Of a stretch of 47,070 nucleotides of DNA, positions 14,964 to 24,235 are shown in pieces. How positions within the stretch are numbered: the first letter of the stretch is position 1; each line of letters starts with the position of its first letter. The notes beneath the pieces are model-generated. The model searched no databases, was not told where the DNA came from, and saw only the letters and a list, made by a program, of their open reading frames with translations. Position numbers and translations under genes: made by a program. Source of the DNA: Sterolibacterium sp. (GTDB lineage Bacteria; Pseudomonadota; Gammaproteobacteria; Burkholderiales; Rhodocyclaceae); the NCBI GenBank assembly GCA_018062105.1, contig JAGOSV010000014.1:1-47070 (forward strand), read 5' to 3'.

Positions 14964-16265
14964 ATGAACCAGACGATCACCGAAAAACAGCAACCCAACG
15001 GCTACGCCTGGTACGTCCTTGCCCTGCTGACGCTCACCTACATCTTCAACTTCATCGACCGGCAGATTTTGGCCATGCTGCTGGAGCCGATCAAGAAAGA
15101 GTTTGGTGTTTCCGACACCGCGATGGGCTTTCTCTCCGGCTTTGCCTTCGTCTTTTTCTACACCCTCGTCGGCATCCCCATCGCCCGCTGGGCCGATCGC
15201 GGCTCGCGCAAGGGCATCATCACCCTCGCGCTCACCATCTGGAGCGGGGTGACCGCCGCCTGCGGGCTGGCAAAGAGCTTCGTCGAACTCGCCCTCCTGC
15301 GCGTCCTCGTCGGCGTCGGCGAAGCCGGTGGCAGCCCGCCCTCGCACTCCCTGATTTCCGATTACTTCCCGCCCCACCGCCGGGCCACCGCCCTTTCGCT
15401 CTACGCCTGCGGCGTCTATATCGGCTCGGCCCTCGCCTTCTTGGCCGGCGGCTACCTGCTCAAGCATTACGACTGGCGTACCGTCTTTTTCGTCGTCGGC
15501 CTGCCTGGCCTCGTGCTGGCGGCACTCGTGGGATTGACGGTGAAGGAGCCTGTGCGTGGCCAGTCGGATGGACTGGGCGCGGCGGGGCAGCAGCCCACCC
15601 CGAAACATCCTCCTCAGGCCTCGCTGGGCGAAGTCTTGCGCTTCCTGCGTTCGCGTCGTGGCTTTGTCTTTGTTGCCCTGGCTTCTTCCATCCAGTCACT
15701 GGCCGGCTACGCCATCCTGACCTGGGGCCCGACCTTCCTCGGGCGCGTCCACGGCATGCCCTTCGTCGACATCGGCCTGCATCTGGGCTGGACCATCGGC
15801 ATCGCCGGCTGCGTGGGTGCCTGGTTGGGCGGCGTGCTGGCCGATCGCTATGGTGCGCGGGATGCCCGCTGGTACATGCGTCTGCCGGCACTGCAATCCA
15901 TCTCGGCCATTCCGTTCATGATCGGTTTCGTCCTCTTTCAGGACAAGGAGTGGGCGCTGCTGTGCTTCATTCCCTTCTATGCCCTGGGCGCGATGTACGT
16001 CGGCCCGATGTTTTCTGTCGTGCAAGGAGTGACCCCGCCGCACATGCGGGCTACCGCCTCGGCGGTGCTGCTTTTCGTCGTCAGCATGATCGGCGCAGGT
16101 CTTGGGCCGCTGTCCATCGGCCTGCTGAACGATCATGTCTTCGGCCCGATTTACGGGCAGCATGCCATCCGTTATTCGATGCTGGTGATGGGCTGTCTGG
16201 GAGGCTTTGCCAGTCTGCTGTTCTGGCAGGCAGCACGCGACCTGCGCCAGGAAATGCGCTCATGA
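14964..16265 (+). CDS. MFS transporter, Spinster-like family
   Basis: A 433-residue major facilitator with 12 predicted membrane segments. ILAMLLEPIKKEFGVSDTAMG follows helix 1. The loop 2-3 motif GIPIARWADRGSRKGII is the MFS signature, and VGVGEAGGSPPSHSLISDYFPPHRR (helix 4-5) is typical of the Spinster / organic-acid group. A short soluble loop at about residues 200-220 separates the halves. Probably imports an organic acid in symport with protons; the tight coupling to the CoA-transferase supports this (inference). Confidence 0.88.
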   Translation: MNQTITEKQQPNGYAWYVLALLTLTYIFNFIDRQILAMLLEPIKKEFGVSDTAMGFLSGFAFVFFYTLVGIPIARWADRGSRKGIITLALTIWSGVTAACGLAKSFVELALLRVLVGVGEAGGSPPSHSLISDYFPPHRRATALSLYACGVYIGSALAFLAGGYLLKHYDWRTVFFVVGLPGLVLAALVGLTVKEPVRGQSDGLGAAGQQPTPKHPPQASLGEVLRFLRSRRGFVFVALASSIQSLAGYAILTWGPTFLGRVHGMPFVDIGLHLGWTIGIAGCVGAWLGGVLADRYGARDARWYMRLPALQSISAIPFMIGFVLFQDKEWALLCFIPFYALGAMYVGPMFSVVQGVTPPHMRATASAVLLFVVSMIGAGLGPLSIGLLNDHVFGPIYGQHAIRYSMLVMGCLGGFASLLFWQAARDLRQEMRS

Positions 16266-16329
16266 GCTCATGGGTTGATGAACCGGCGCGCAGCAAACGG
16301 TTGAGCTACAGCCCGGGCCTGGTTTGATC

Positions 16330-16344
16330 GCCGGGAATCCCGGC
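16330..16344. terminator. GC-rich hairpin between convergent MFS gene and rpoD
   Basis: GCCGGGAATCCCGGC is a near-perfect palindrome in the 113-bp convergent gap. There is no T-run on either strand, so it is at best a weak or Rho-assisted terminator. Confidence 0.3.
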
Positions 16345-16378
16345 GGATGGCCAGAGGGATTCCCGGGAGAGGGGCGGA

Positions 16379-18472
16379 TCAGGTTTCCGAGTCGAGGAAG
16401 CTGCGCAGTTTTTCCGAGCGCGTTGGATGGCGCAGCTTGCGCAGTGCCTTGGCTTCGATCTGGCGGATGCGTTCGCGAGTGACGTCGAACTGCTTGCCGA
16501 CTTCTTCCAGCGTGTGGTCGGTGTTCATCTCGATGCCGAAGCGCATGCGCAGTACCTTGGCCTCGCGCGGGGTGAGACTGTCGAGGATTTCCTTGGTGAC
16601 TTCGCGCAGGCCGGAATACATCGCTGCTTCGGCCGGTGCCAGGGTGGTCGAATCCTCGATGAAATCGCCCAGATGGGAGTCGTCATCATCGCCGATGGGG
16701 GTTTCCATCGAGATCGGCTCCTTGCTGATCTTGAGGATCTTGCGGATCTTGTCTTCCGGCATTTCCATCTTGACGGCCAGCGTTGCCGGATCGGGCTCGG
16801 CACCGGTTTCCTGCAGAATCTGGCGCGAGATGCGGTTCATCTTGTTGATGGTCTCGATCATGTGCACCGGGATACGGATGGTGCGCGCTTGGTCGGCAAT
16901 CGAACGGGTGATGGCCTGACGGATCCACCACGTCGCGTAGGTCGAAAACTTGTAACCACGGCGGTATTCGAATTTGTCCACTGCCTTCATCAGGCCGATG
17001 TTGCCTTCCTGGATCAGGTCGAGAAACTGCAGGCCACGGTTGGTGTATTTCTTGGCAATCGAGATCACCAGGCGCAGATTGGCTTCGGTCATTTCGCGCT
17101 TGGCGCGGCGTGACTTCGCTTCACCGGTCGACATCTGCTTGTTGATGTCCTTGAGCTCCTTGAGCGGCAGGCCGATGCGGTTTTGCATGTCGATCAGCTT
17201 CTGTTGCTCTTCGATGATGGCAGGGGCAGCACGCATCAGCTGGGCACCGTAGATCCTGGAGGAAGAAATTTCCTGCTTCAGCCAGTCGAGGTTGGTTTCG
17301 TTGCCGGGAAACACCTTGATGAAGTGCGGACGCGGCATGTTCGACTTGTCGACACACAGGTGCAGGATCTTGCGCTCATGTTTGCGGACATCATCGACCA
17401 TGCTGCGCACGGAGTCGCACAGGCGCTCGGTGGTCTTGGCGGTGAAGCGGATGTTCATCAGCTCGTTGGTGATCTGCTGCAGCAGCTTGAGGTAGGTGCG
17501 ATCCTGCGAGCCCTTCTTTTGCAGGGTGGCGCGCAGTTTCTCGTAGAGGTGGACGATGATGGAAAAACGCTCCAGGGCATTTTGCTTGAGCTGTGACAGG
17601 GCGGCCGCCGCCGCAGCGCCTCCGTCATCCTCGTCGTCGATGTCGTCATCGAGATCCTCGTCATCCGTCAGGGCATCGAAGTCGCCTGGGGCATTCGGGT
17701 CGATCAGGCCATCGATGAGCTCGTCGATGCGCATCTCGTCCCGTGCCACCTTGCCGGCCATGTCGATGATTTCGGCAATGGTGGTCGGGCAGGCCGAGAT
17801 GGCCATGACCATGTGCTTGAGGCCCTCTTCGATGCGTTTGGCAATCTCGATTTCGCCTTCGCGGGTCAGCAGCTCGACCGAACCCATCTCGCGCATGTAC
17901 ATGCGCACTGGGTCGGTGGTGCGGCCGAATTCGGAATCGACCGTGGATAGGGCTTGCTCTGCCTGCTCTTCGACTTCAGCGGCATCGACGATGGTGGGGC
18001 TGGCTTCGGTCAGTAGCAGCGTTTCGGCATCCGGTGCCTCGTCATAGACCTGCACCCCCATGTCGTTGAAGGTGGAGATGATGGACTCGATCTGCTCGGC
18101 ATCGACCATGTCGTCTGGCAGGTGGTCGTTGATTTCGGCATAGGTCAGGTAGCCGCGTTCCTTGCCCAGCGTGATCAGGCTCTTCAGGCGGCTGCGGCGG
18201 GCGTCCAGGTCGAGTGGCGTGGCCGAGGGCATGGGGATGAATATCTTGTCCTTGCCCCGTTTGGCGCCGGACTTGGATTTTGCGGCTGGCTCGGCCACAA
18301 CGACCGCGACCGCGACCGGCGGCGGCTCAACGACTGCGACCGCAGCGGCGGCCAGCTTGCGAGAAGCTTCCCGGGGCTTGGCGGCAGGTGCGGCGGTGTT
18401 TTTGGCAGGTGCTTTTTCTTTGGTGGCGGCCTTGGCGGTTGCTTTGGCGGGTTTTGCAGTTTCCTTGGCCAT
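16379..18472 (-). CDS. rpoD: RNA polymerase primary sigma factor RpoD (sigma 70)
   Basis: A 697-residue housekeeping sigma factor. An Ala/Lys/Pro-rich N-terminal extension (about 70 residues) precedes region 1.1. Region 1.2-2 includes [21 protein letters not shown]; the non-conserved region carries an acidic stretch ([16 protein letters not shown]). Region 2 has [42 protein letters not shown] and the [12 protein letters not shown] -10 reader. Region 4 ends with [12 protein letters not shown] and the [18 protein letters not shown] -35 helix. The ATG at 18472 follows GAGGACAAAC. Last gene of the rpsU-yqeY-dnaG-rpoD group. Confidence 0.97.
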   Translation of the reverse strand: MAKETAKPAKATAKAATKEKAPAKNTAAPAAKPREASRKLAAAAVAVVEPPPVAVAVVVAEPAAKSKSGAKRGKDKIFIPMPSATPLDLDARRSRLKSLITLGKERGYLTYAEINDHLPDDMVDAEQIESIISTFNDMGVQVYDEAPDAETLLLTEASPTIVDAAEVEEQAEQALSTVDSEFGRTTDPVRMYMREMGSVELLTREGEIEIAKRIEEGLKHMVMAISACPTTIAEIIDMAGKVARDEMRIDELIDGLIDPNAPGDFDALTDDEDLDDDIDDEDDGGAAAAAALSQLKQNALERFSIIVHLYEKLRATLQKKGSQDRTYLKLLQQITNELMNIRFTAKTTERLCDSVRSMVDDVRKHERKILHLCVDKSNMPRPHFIKVFPGNETNLDWLKQEISSSRIYGAQLMRAAPAIIEEQQKLIDMQNRIGLPLKELKDINKQMSTGEAKSRRAKREMTEANLRLVISIAKKYTNRGLQFLDLIQEGNIGLMKAVDKFEYRRGYKFSTYATWWIRQAITRSIADQARTIRIPVHMIETINKMNRISRQILQETGAEPDPATLAVKMEMPEDKIRKILKISKEPISMETPIGDDDDSHLGDFIEDSTTLAPAEAAMYSGLREVTKEILDSLTPREAKVLRMRFGIEMNTDHTLEEVGKQFDVTRERIRQIEAKALRKLRHPTRSEKLRSFLDSET

Positions 18473-18553
18473 GTTTGTCCTCACTGCCGAGGGTTCCGCT
18501 GCAGGCGTGGTACGCCGTGCGGAGCGCTCGATGCAAAAAATTAAAAACGTTCA

Positions 18554-18559
18554 ATTATA
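18554..18559 (-). promoter_or_regulatory. Consensus -10 (TATAAT) upstream of rpoD
   Basis: Reading the minus strand, GTGTATAATTG lies about 80 bp before the rpoD start. No good -35 sits at the ideal distance (CTGACC is 14 bp away), so an activator or extended contacts may be needed. An rpoD-specific promoter inside this operon is known in enterobacteria. Confidence 0.45.
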
Positions 18560-18635
18560 CACGAGCTTGGTGTGGTCAGACGCATCGTGATCGACTGTGA
18601 GTCGATGGCGGGGCTGATGTACGGTTGCAGAATGC

Positions 18636-20423
18636 TCAGCCTGCACTGGGAGGGCGGGGCATCCTGGCCCCTTTGGCCTTTTGTGCCAGCAGCAGGGCAA
18701 AGCGCCGGCGTTCTTCGTGCGACAGGCCAACATGGCGCTCTTTTTGGGTCAGCTCGGTGATTTCACGGGTCAGCAGGGTGTGGCGCAGTCGCTCCAGCGT
18801 GTCATTGAATTCGAGCTCCATCGCCTGTTCGTCGATGCGTTCGTCGGCCAGCGTGTCGGCATATTGCGCCAGAGTGGCTTCATGTTCCGTGCCGCGAAAC
18901 CGCTCGAACAGCAAGCCCATCCGGGCGGCATCCCCGGCACCTTCGATGATCAGACTGCCATGCTCGATGGCGTCAGCAATGGCGCGGATGGTGGCGGTTT
19001 CTGGGGCGTTTCCGGTGATGAGTTCGAGCGGTAGGCGGGCGGCGCGCTCCGGACGGTGCAGGATGAGCTCCAGCAAGCGATGCTCGATCGAGCGCGCGGC
19101 GGGACGCCGTTTCATGGGCGGCGGGGCGTTGCGGCGGGTCGTCAGCGGCTTGAGCTCGCAGGCCGCTTCCACTTCGTTCTGGCTCATCTGTGCCAGCCCG
19201 GCAATGGCTCGGGTCAGCTGCACGCGCAGCACCGGAGCATGGACGCGCTGCAGCAGGGGTTTGGCTGCATGGATGAGCTGTGCGCGACCTTCGGCTGTGT
19301 ACGGACGGGTATCCTGTTCCAGCCGCTTGATCATGAACTCGCTCAGGCGGGTGGCACTGCGGGCGTGGGTGATGAAGGCTTCCTGGCCATGCTCGCGGAC
19401 ATACTCATCTGGATCCTGATGGCCGGGCATCTGCAGAATTTCGAGCTGCTTGTTGTCGGTCAGGTATTCCAGGCTGACTTCCATGGCCCGCCGCGCGGCC
19501 TTGTCGCCTGCGGCATCCCGGTCAAAGCAGAAGACGACGCGGTCGGTCAGCTTGAACAGTTTTTGCAGATGCATGCCGGTGGTGGCCGTCCCCAGCGAGG
19601 CCACCACGTTTTCAACGCCCAGCTGTGCCAGGCCGACCACATCCATGTAGCCTTCGACCACGATTACCGAGTCCTGGTCGCGGATGGCCTTGCGGGCTTG
19701 TGGCAGGCCATATAGTTCGCGGCCTTTTTCGAATAGCGGTGTTTCTGGGGAGTTCAGGTATTTGGGCTCGCCCTGGTCGAGGATGCGACCACCAAAGCCG
19801 ATGACATTGCCGCGCTGATCGAGGATGGGGAACATGATGCGGTCGCGGAAGCGGTCGTAGCGCCGCCCCTGTTCGCTGTCGATTACCAGGCCGCATTCAG
19901 CCAGTTCGCCGGCTCTGGCGTAGTCAGGAAAAATCTCGGCCAGGTTTTGCCAGCCTTCCGGGGCATAGCCCAGGCCGAAGCGGGCGGCGACTTCGCCGGA
20001 GAGCCCGCGTTTCTTGAGGTATTCGATGGCACGCGGGCTGTTTTTCAGTTGCTGGCGGTAATGGCTGGCGGCGCGTGCCATGTAGTCGGTTAGTGGCGCT
20101 TTTTTCTGCTCGGCCTGCTGGCGGGCTGCACTTTGCTGGGGCACCTGGAGGCCGATGCTGCCTGCCAGTTCTTCGACGGCATCGACGAAGCCCAGGCCGG
20201 AATAGGCCATCAGGAAACCGATGGCGCTGCCGTGTGCCCCGCAGCCGAAGCAGTGGTAGAACTGCTTGCTCGGGCTGACGGTGAAGGAGGGTGATTTTTC
20301 GGCGTGGAAAGGGCAGCAGGCGCTGTAGTTGGCGCCGGCTTTCTTTAGCGGAACATAGCGGGTGACGACGTCGACGACATCGATGCGCCCTAGCAAGTCC
20401 TGGATGAAGGATTCCGGAATCAT
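18636..20423 (-). CDS. dnaG: DNA primase DnaG
   Basis: A 595-residue replicative primase. The N-terminal start MIPESFIQDLLGRIDVVDVV is canonical. The zinc-binding domain has CPFHAEKSPSFTVSPSKQFYHCFGCG (about residues 40-65). The RNA polymerase core begins near FGLGYAPEGW, and the Toprim residues sit in VIVVEGYMDVVGL (the Glu) and VVFCFDRDAAGDKAA (the Asp pair). The C-terminal helicase-binding domain follows. The ATG at 20423 is chosen because the upstream open frame lacks family sequence. Stands between yqeY and rpoD, as in other betaproteobacteria. Confidence 0.97.
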   Translation of the reverse strand: MIPESFIQDLLGRIDVVDVVTRYVPLKKAGANYSACCPFHAEKSPSFTVSPSKQFYHCFGCGAHGSAIGFLMAYSGLGFVDAVEELAGSIGLQVPQQSAARQQAEQKKAPLTDYMARAASHYRQQLKNSPRAIEYLKKRGLSGEVAARFGLGYAPEGWQNLAEIFPDYARAGELAECGLVIDSEQGRRYDRFRDRIMFPILDQRGNVIGFGGRILDQGEPKYLNSPETPLFEKGRELYGLPQARKAIRDQDSVIVVEGYMDVVGLAQLGVENVVASLGTATTGMHLQKLFKLTDRVVFCFDRDAAGDKAARRAMEVSLEYLTDNKQLEILQMPGHQDPDEYVREHGQEAFITHARSATRLSEFMIKRLEQDTRPYTAEGRAQLIHAAKPLLQRVHAPVLRVQLTRAIAGLAQMSQNEVEAACELKPLTTRRNAPPPMKRRPAARSIEHRLLELILHRPERAARLPLELITGNAPETATIRAIADAIEHGSLIIEGAGDAARMGLLFERFRGTEHEATLAQYADTLADERIDEQAMELEFNDTLERLRHTLLTREITELTQKERHVGLSHEERRRFALLLAQKAKGARMPRPPSAG

Positions 20424-20469
20424 GATGGCCCGACTTGATCCGCTTTGATCTAACCGCAGCGCGGCAGAC

Positions 20470-20928
20470 TCAGCCGGCCAGGCGGGTCTTGACCTGCTTC
20501 GAGACTTCGCCCATGTCGGCGCGCCCCGCCAGCTGGGGGCGGGCAATGGCCATGACCTTGCTCATGTCCTGCATTGATTGCGCACCACTGGCGGCAATGG
20601 CAGCAACGATGATGGCCTCGATCTCGCCGCTGGACAGGGCTTGTGGCATGTAGGCCGCCAGCACTTCAGATTCGAATTGCTCGACATCGACGAGATCCTG
20701 GCGCTGCGCCTTGCGATATTGCTCGATCGAGTCCTTGCGCTGTTTCAGCATTTTGTCGATGACGGCAATGATGGCTGCTTCATCGAGCTCGATGCGCTCG
20801 TCGACTTCCTTCTGCTTGATAGCCGCCAGCAGCAGACGTATGGTGCCCAGCCGTGCCGTTTCACGGGCACGCAGGGCGGCCTTCATGTCTTCGTTGATGC
20901 GTTCCTTGAGGGAGGGCTGGGGCGACAT
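20470..20928 (-). CDS. yqeY: GatB/YqeY domain protein
   Basis: A 152-residue YqeY protein. Family features: LKERINEDMKAALRARETARLGTIRLLLAAIKQKE near the N-terminus, VDKMLKQRKDSIEQYRKAQR in the middle, and a C-terminal GQSM-like helical domain (SGAQSMQDMSKVMAIARPQLAGRADM) related to the tail of GatB/GatE. It is thought to act on tRNA or tRNA-dependent amidation; its exact role is unknown. The ATG at 20928 has AGGA upstream. Confidence 0.92.
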   Translation of the reverse strand: MSPQPSLKERINEDMKAALRARETARLGTIRLLLAAIKQKEVDERIELDEAAIIAVIDKMLKQRKDSIEQYRKAQRQDLVDVEQFESEVLAAYMPQALSSGEIEAIIVAAIAASGAQSMQDMSKVMAIARPQLAGRADMGEVSKQVKTRLAG

Positions 20929-20969
20929 GGGGATTCCTGATCGGTGAGTGAAATGAATAACCAGACACA

Positions 20970-21012
20970 AAAATTAAACACAAAAACCGGCAGCGCTGGC
21001 GCGGTGCCGGTT
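20970..21012 (-). terminator. Rho-independent terminator after rpsU
   Basis: On the minus strand an AACCGGCA / TGCCGGTT stem (arms 21012-21005 and 20992-20985) is followed by a run of five T and a further T-rich stretch. It would end or attenuate transcription after rpsU, so rpsU is made in excess over the downstream yqeY, dnaG and rpoD. Confidence 0.8.
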
Positions 21013-21124
21013 GGATGATCCGTTGCCGGAAGATGGTTCGCTGCGGCCGACAGTGCATTGTCGGCGAGGGGAGGAAATGCCTGCCCTCCCGGGATGAACC
21101 GCAGAGAACGAATCCGGGGTCGGT

Positions 21125-21337
21125 TCAGTACAGCTTCGGCGGCAGCATCTGGCCGCGGATGCGCTTGTGATGACGCTTCACGGCGGCAGCCAGTTTGCGC
21201 TTGCGCTCGGCCGTGGGCTTCTCATAGAACTCGCGCGAGCGCAGCTCGGTCAGGACGCCCGTCTTTTCGATGGTGCGCTTGAAGCGGCGGATGGCAACTT
21301 CAAACGGCTCGTTTTCTTTGAGGCGGATACCAGGCAT
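21125..21337 (-). CDS. rpsU: 30S ribosomal protein S21
   Basis: A 70-residue S21: [20 protein letters not shown] followed by the basic [20 protein letters not shown] tail, both characteristic. The ATG at 21337 gives the standard family length. First gene of the macromolecular-synthesis group, with a near-consensus promoter upstream and a terminator downstream. Confidence 0.97.
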   Translation of the reverse strand: MPGIRLKENEPFEVAIRRFKRTIEKTGVLTELRSREFYEKPTAERKRKLAAAVKRHHKRIRGQMLPPKLY

Positions 21338-21377
21338 TTGTTGTGACTTTCTGACGAAGTGAAGCAAAGAGCCCGGC

Positions 21378-21406
21378 ATTCTAACCATATTTTCCTGGGG
21401 TGTCGA
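21378..21406 (-). promoter_or_regulatory. Sigma-70 promoter of rpsU
   Basis: Minus strand: -35 TCGACA (21406-21401), 17-bp spacer, -10 TAGAAT (21383-21378). Each hexamer matches consensus at five of six positions. It lies about 40 bp upstream of the rpsU start codon. Confidence 0.75.
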
Positions 21407-21568
21407 GCCAGTCGGTGCAGTTTTTGATGCACTTTTTGTTTGGCGCGCTCACGGTGACGGCCTCGGCCTCGATCACGGTGACGGGGCGACGGGCGACCTT
21501 TCCTCATGATGCCGCTATATGGCGAATGTCGTCATACGGCGAATTGCGGCACCCCTCTGCGCCTCATA

Positions 21569-21946
21569 TCAAAATGGAATATCGTCGTCTGGCGCTTGCT
21601 GCGATGTCTGCTCCCAGGCCGGCGGGATGTCCTCCGGGCTGCCGCCCGACAGCTTTTCAATACGCCAGGCCTGCAGGCTAACGAAGCACTTTTCCGGCTT
21701 GCCTGGCGCACTCCACAAGCGGCCGCCGAGATTGAAGGCCACCTTGACCGCATCCCCTTTCTTGTAGCTGTCGAGAATGGCGCATTTGTCCTTGACGAAC
21801 TCCAGGGCGATGTAATTCGGGTAGCTGGGGTTTTCACCTTCGCCAGTCAGTTTGACCACCAGTTCGCGCTTGGTAAAGCCATTCTGTCCGTAGCTCCGGG
21901 GCTCGTCTATGTGGTGAATCTCGCCCTGAATATCAAAACTTGCCAT
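21569..21946 (-). CDS. DUF3127 protein with SSB-like acidic C-terminal tip
   Basis: A 125-residue protein resembling the DUF3127 family (predicted OB fold). It starts MASFDIQGEIHHIDEPRSYG and has GFTKRELVVKLTGEGENPSYPNYIALEFVKDKC (about residues 22-54). The last six residues are DDDIPF, the same acidic-hydrophobic tip used by single-stranded DNA-binding protein to recruit repair and replication partners, joined by a Gln/Ala/Pro-rich linker. I infer a nucleic-acid-binding role, possibly an SSB mimic. AAAGG precedes the ATG. The region 21407-21568 downstream shows only a direct repeat (TCACGGTGACGG twice) and no gene. Confidence 0.75.
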   Translation of the reverse strand: MASFDIQGEIHHIDEPRSYGQNGFTKRELVVKLTGEGENPSYPNYIALEFVKDKCAILDSYKKGDAVKVAFNLGGRLWSAPGKPEKCFVSLQAWRIEKLSGGSPEDIPPAWEQTSQQAPDDDIPF

Positions 21947-22044
21947 TGCCTTTCTTGCTCCTGCCTTGTGCCGTGTGGCTGAAATAAAAAACCAGGCGGC
22001 ATCTATTCATGCGCCGCGTGGGTGTCGATCACTGAAACCATGTC

Positions 22045-23190
22045 TTATCGGTAGCTTGCTTGCAAATTGTAACCGTCCAAGGGTTCGTCGCCGTGGATAA
22101 CCGTGTCGTTATCCCGCGTTAGCAAGTGCATCAGCCTGGGATGAATGAATAACTTTTCTCGCCCGATAGCTCTTTCTTCCAGCACCCCAATTTCGACCAA
22201 CTGTTTGAGGTAACGCGAGGCGGCCTGCCTGCCAGCGATATTTTTCTCGACCAGATTCTGGATGCGGCAGTAAGGTAGATCGAAGATCAGATCAACCAGC
22301 TCGCGGCTGTAGATTTTTGGCGCCGCCTGCTTCACATGGACAGCGGTCAGGGCTGACAGCTCGCGAATCGCCGCAATCTTCGCCGTCGTCCAGCGCGCGG
22401 TATCTTCCACCCCCTGGAGCAGATAGAGAATCCATGGTTCCCATGCCTGGTTGCGTGTCACCTCGAGCAGCAGGCGGTAATACTCGGCTTTGTGCCGGAT
22501 GATGTAGCGGCTCAGATAGAGAATCGGTAGCGTCAGTAACTCTTCCTGAATCAGATACAGACTGTTGATGACGCGTCCGGTACGTCCGTTGCCATCGGTG
22601 AAAGGATGAATCGCCTCGAACTGGTAATGCCCGACAGCCATGCGGATCAAAGGATCGACATCGCGTGCCTCATGAAGATAGCGCTCCCAGTTCGCCAGTT
22701 TTGATCGGAGCACTTCCTCGCCGACAGGTGGGGTATAGATCACTTCACCGGTCGCATGATTGGCAAGTGCGGTGCCGGGCACGCGTCGAACCTGCATGTC
22801 GGTGCCCTTGATGCGGGTGCAAACCTGCTCTGCGGTGCGAGTGTTCAATGGAAACTCTTTGAGCGCACGGAATCCTTCCAGCAGGGCGCTACTGTGGCGC
22901 AGTGCTTCACGGGTGGCCGGGTCGGCATGCTCTTCAGCGCTCTGAAATTGGAACAGCCGGTCGGTGGTGGTGACGATGTTCTCGATTTCCGAACTGGCCT
23001 GCGCTTCCAGAAGTGGCAGCGCATTGATGAGCACCCCTTGGTTGGGGATCAGTTCGGCGGCCTGCTTGAGTTCGGCCAAGGCGGCGCGTGCGGTGATGCA
23101 CTGCTTGAGTACCGGGCGCGTTTCTACCTCTGCGGCAGGCGGTAGGAGGGGTAAGTCGTTGTAGGGTTGGTCTGGGCACCAACTGGTCAT
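22045..23190 (-). CDS. Fic-domain AMPylase-like protein (class II)
   Basis: About 381 residues. The catalytic Fic motif [12 protein letters not shown] is intact (His at about residue 195). An inhibitory helix with the (S/T)xxxE(G/N) pattern is visible at about residues 66-71 (SSEIEN), so the enzyme is class II with the regulatory helix N-terminal to the core. A winged-helix-like C-terminus (about residues 275-355, with [20 protein letters not shown]) follows. Fic proteins transfer AMP from ATP to Ser/Thr/Tyr hydroxyls of target proteins. No separate antitoxin is adjacent. A GTG at 23217 would add nine residues; the start is uncertain. Confidence 0.9.
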   Translation of the reverse strand: MTSWCPDQPYNDLPLLPPAAEVETRPVLKQCITARAALAELKQAAELIPNQGVLINALPLLEAQASSEIENIVTTTDRLFQFQSAEEHADPATREALRHSSALLEGFRALKEFPLNTRTAEQVCTRIKGTDMQVRRVPGTALANHATGEVIYTPPVGEEVLRSKLANWERYLHEARDVDPLIRMAVGHYQFEAIHPFTDGNGRTGRVINSLYLIQEELLTLPILYLSRYIIRHKAEYYRLLLEVTRNQAWEPWILYLLQGVEDTARWTTAKIAAIRELSALTAVHVKQAAPKIYSRELVDLIFDLPYCRIQNLVEKNIAGRQAASRYLKQLVEIGVLEERAIGREKLFIHPRLMHLLTRDNDTVIHGDEPLDGYNLQASYR

Positions 23191-23248
23191 GATGAAATTT
23201 TCTGATTCTTGCGACACGTTCGCAGTTTATGTTGCTGACGGCGACAGG

Positions 23249-23557
23249 TCAATCAAACATGTTGCGATTTCTTATAAATCGCAACATATCTAATCCACCA
23301 ATCCACCAATCGCCACCACTACGCACTACGTTAAGCGGCAGCTTCGGGCTTGGTCGAGATGACTTTGCCCGCTTCAGCATGTCCACCTGCAACAATCCAG
23401 CCAGGCTGTGCACCGGGATGGATTGCCGTTTGAGCACGAAGAGATCGTTGAGCATATCCAGCAAGCCAAGCGCCTGCGCGACGCGAACCAGTGGTTCCAG
23501 CAAGCACTGGCCGTCGGTTTCGAGTTTGCGCAACGCCCCCGGCGACAGCCCGGCCAT
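23249..23557 (-). pseudogene. Truncated XRE-type HTH regulator remnant
   Basis: The frame reads QSLTQRELAQMAGLSPGALRKLETDG, the core of an XRE helix-turn-helix. A stop codon (TGA) lies 14 codons before the first Met, so the N-terminal part of the DNA-binding domain is cut off. The C-terminal part becomes low-similarity and Trp/Gly-rich. It is probably the residue of an HTH regulator, as found beside HipA-like or Fic-like genes. Expression as a short protein from 23557 cannot be excluded. Confidence 0.5.
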
Positions 23558-23706
23558 TTGCGCCAGTTCACGCTGCGTCAGCGACTGGGCAAGCCATTGT
23601 CACGACGCTTAACGCCAAAAAATCAATTAAGTGTCATTGTGGGTTTTATTGCTTCTTGAAATCAGATGGCTGCGATAGCTGCTGCAACGAGCTGAAATGA
23701 AAAAAG

Positions 23707-23724
23707 CCCCGTATCTACGGGGCG
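23707..23724 (-). terminator. Strong Rho-independent terminator
   Basis: GCCCCGTA-TC-TACGGGGC is a perfect 8-bp stem, followed on the minus strand by a run of six T. It lies outside the island, about 65 bp beyond the left repeat. By geometry it would be the original terminator of ychF before the island inserted. Confidence 0.85.
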
Positions 23725-23788
23725 TTGCGACAGATTTGGCGATGAACCTGCAAGCAGATGCAATCGCCTGAAATGGCTTGATCGAATC

Positions 23789-23798
23789 AGACGTTAAA
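23789..23798. other. Candidate attachment site, far (left) end of the island
   Basis: AGACGTTAAA matches the 10 bp at the ychF stop (35336-35345) in the same orientation. On the minus strand it reads TTTAACGTCTGA, so joining it to ychF would restore the last codons Phe-Asn-Val followed by TGA. Ten bases is short; the support comes from its exact position at the gene end. Confidence 0.55.
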
Positions 23799-23858
23799 TG
23801 CGAAGTGCGGGCCAAATGCCGCACCACTACGAGATGTCGCGGGCAGGCCGCTCATTTC

Positions 23859-23880
23859 GTACCCGGTTCCATACCCGGTT
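23859..23880. repeat. Arm-type repeats, left end
   Basis: GTACCCGGTT (23859-23868) and ATACCCGGTT (23871-23880) are 12 bp apart. The same RTACCCGG motif occurs four times upstream of the integrase. Such repeats at both ends fit binding sites for the integrase arm domain. Confidence 0.6.
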
Positions 23881-23899
23881 TTCGTCTCGTCACCGGGCA

Positions 23900-24235
23900 T
23901 CATGCCGCTTGCGCCGCCTGACGGATCGCCTCGGCGGCCCACTGGTTAAGGCTCTGCCCATGCGCAGCGGCAGCGATGGCGGCGGCTTCGTGCAATTCGG
24001 GATCGACGCGCAGGGAGAATTTGCCGGAGAAGTGCTTGCGCGGATCGACGCCATCCTCGGCGCAGGCTTCGAGGAATACACGCAAGGAAATCTCGCCTTC
24101 ATGGCGCAGGCCATCGACATCCTTGGCATAAAAATCGGCGCCGCCGTTCAGCCCGACGAACTCTCCCCGGAACATCTGAATGTCCGGGTCAAATGAGATG
24201 ACTGCCTGATAGCCGTTGATCGTCATAGTGTTCAT
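23900..24235 (-). CDS. hicB: HicB-family antitoxin
   Basis: A 111-residue antitoxin. The N-terminal half is a HicB-like degenerate RNase H fold (NGYQAVISFDPDIQMFRGEF) and the C-terminal half a ribbon-helix-helix DNA-binding module (GKFSLRVDPELHEAAAIAAA). It overlaps the hicA stop by 4 bp (ATGA). Expected to bind and inhibit the toxin and to repress the operon. Sits at the left end of the island, where addiction modules are common. Confidence 0.88.
   Translation of the reverse strand: MNTMTINGYQAVISFDPDIQMFRGEFVGLNGGADFYAKDVDGLRHEGEISLRVFLEACAEDGVDPRKHFSGKFSLRVDPELHEAAAIAAAAHGQSLNQWAAEAIRQAAQAA

Noticed and set aside
13664..14998. 444-codon minus-strand frame opposite the CoA-transferase
   Set aside because: Antisense shadow of a clear family III CoA-transferase; no homologous features.
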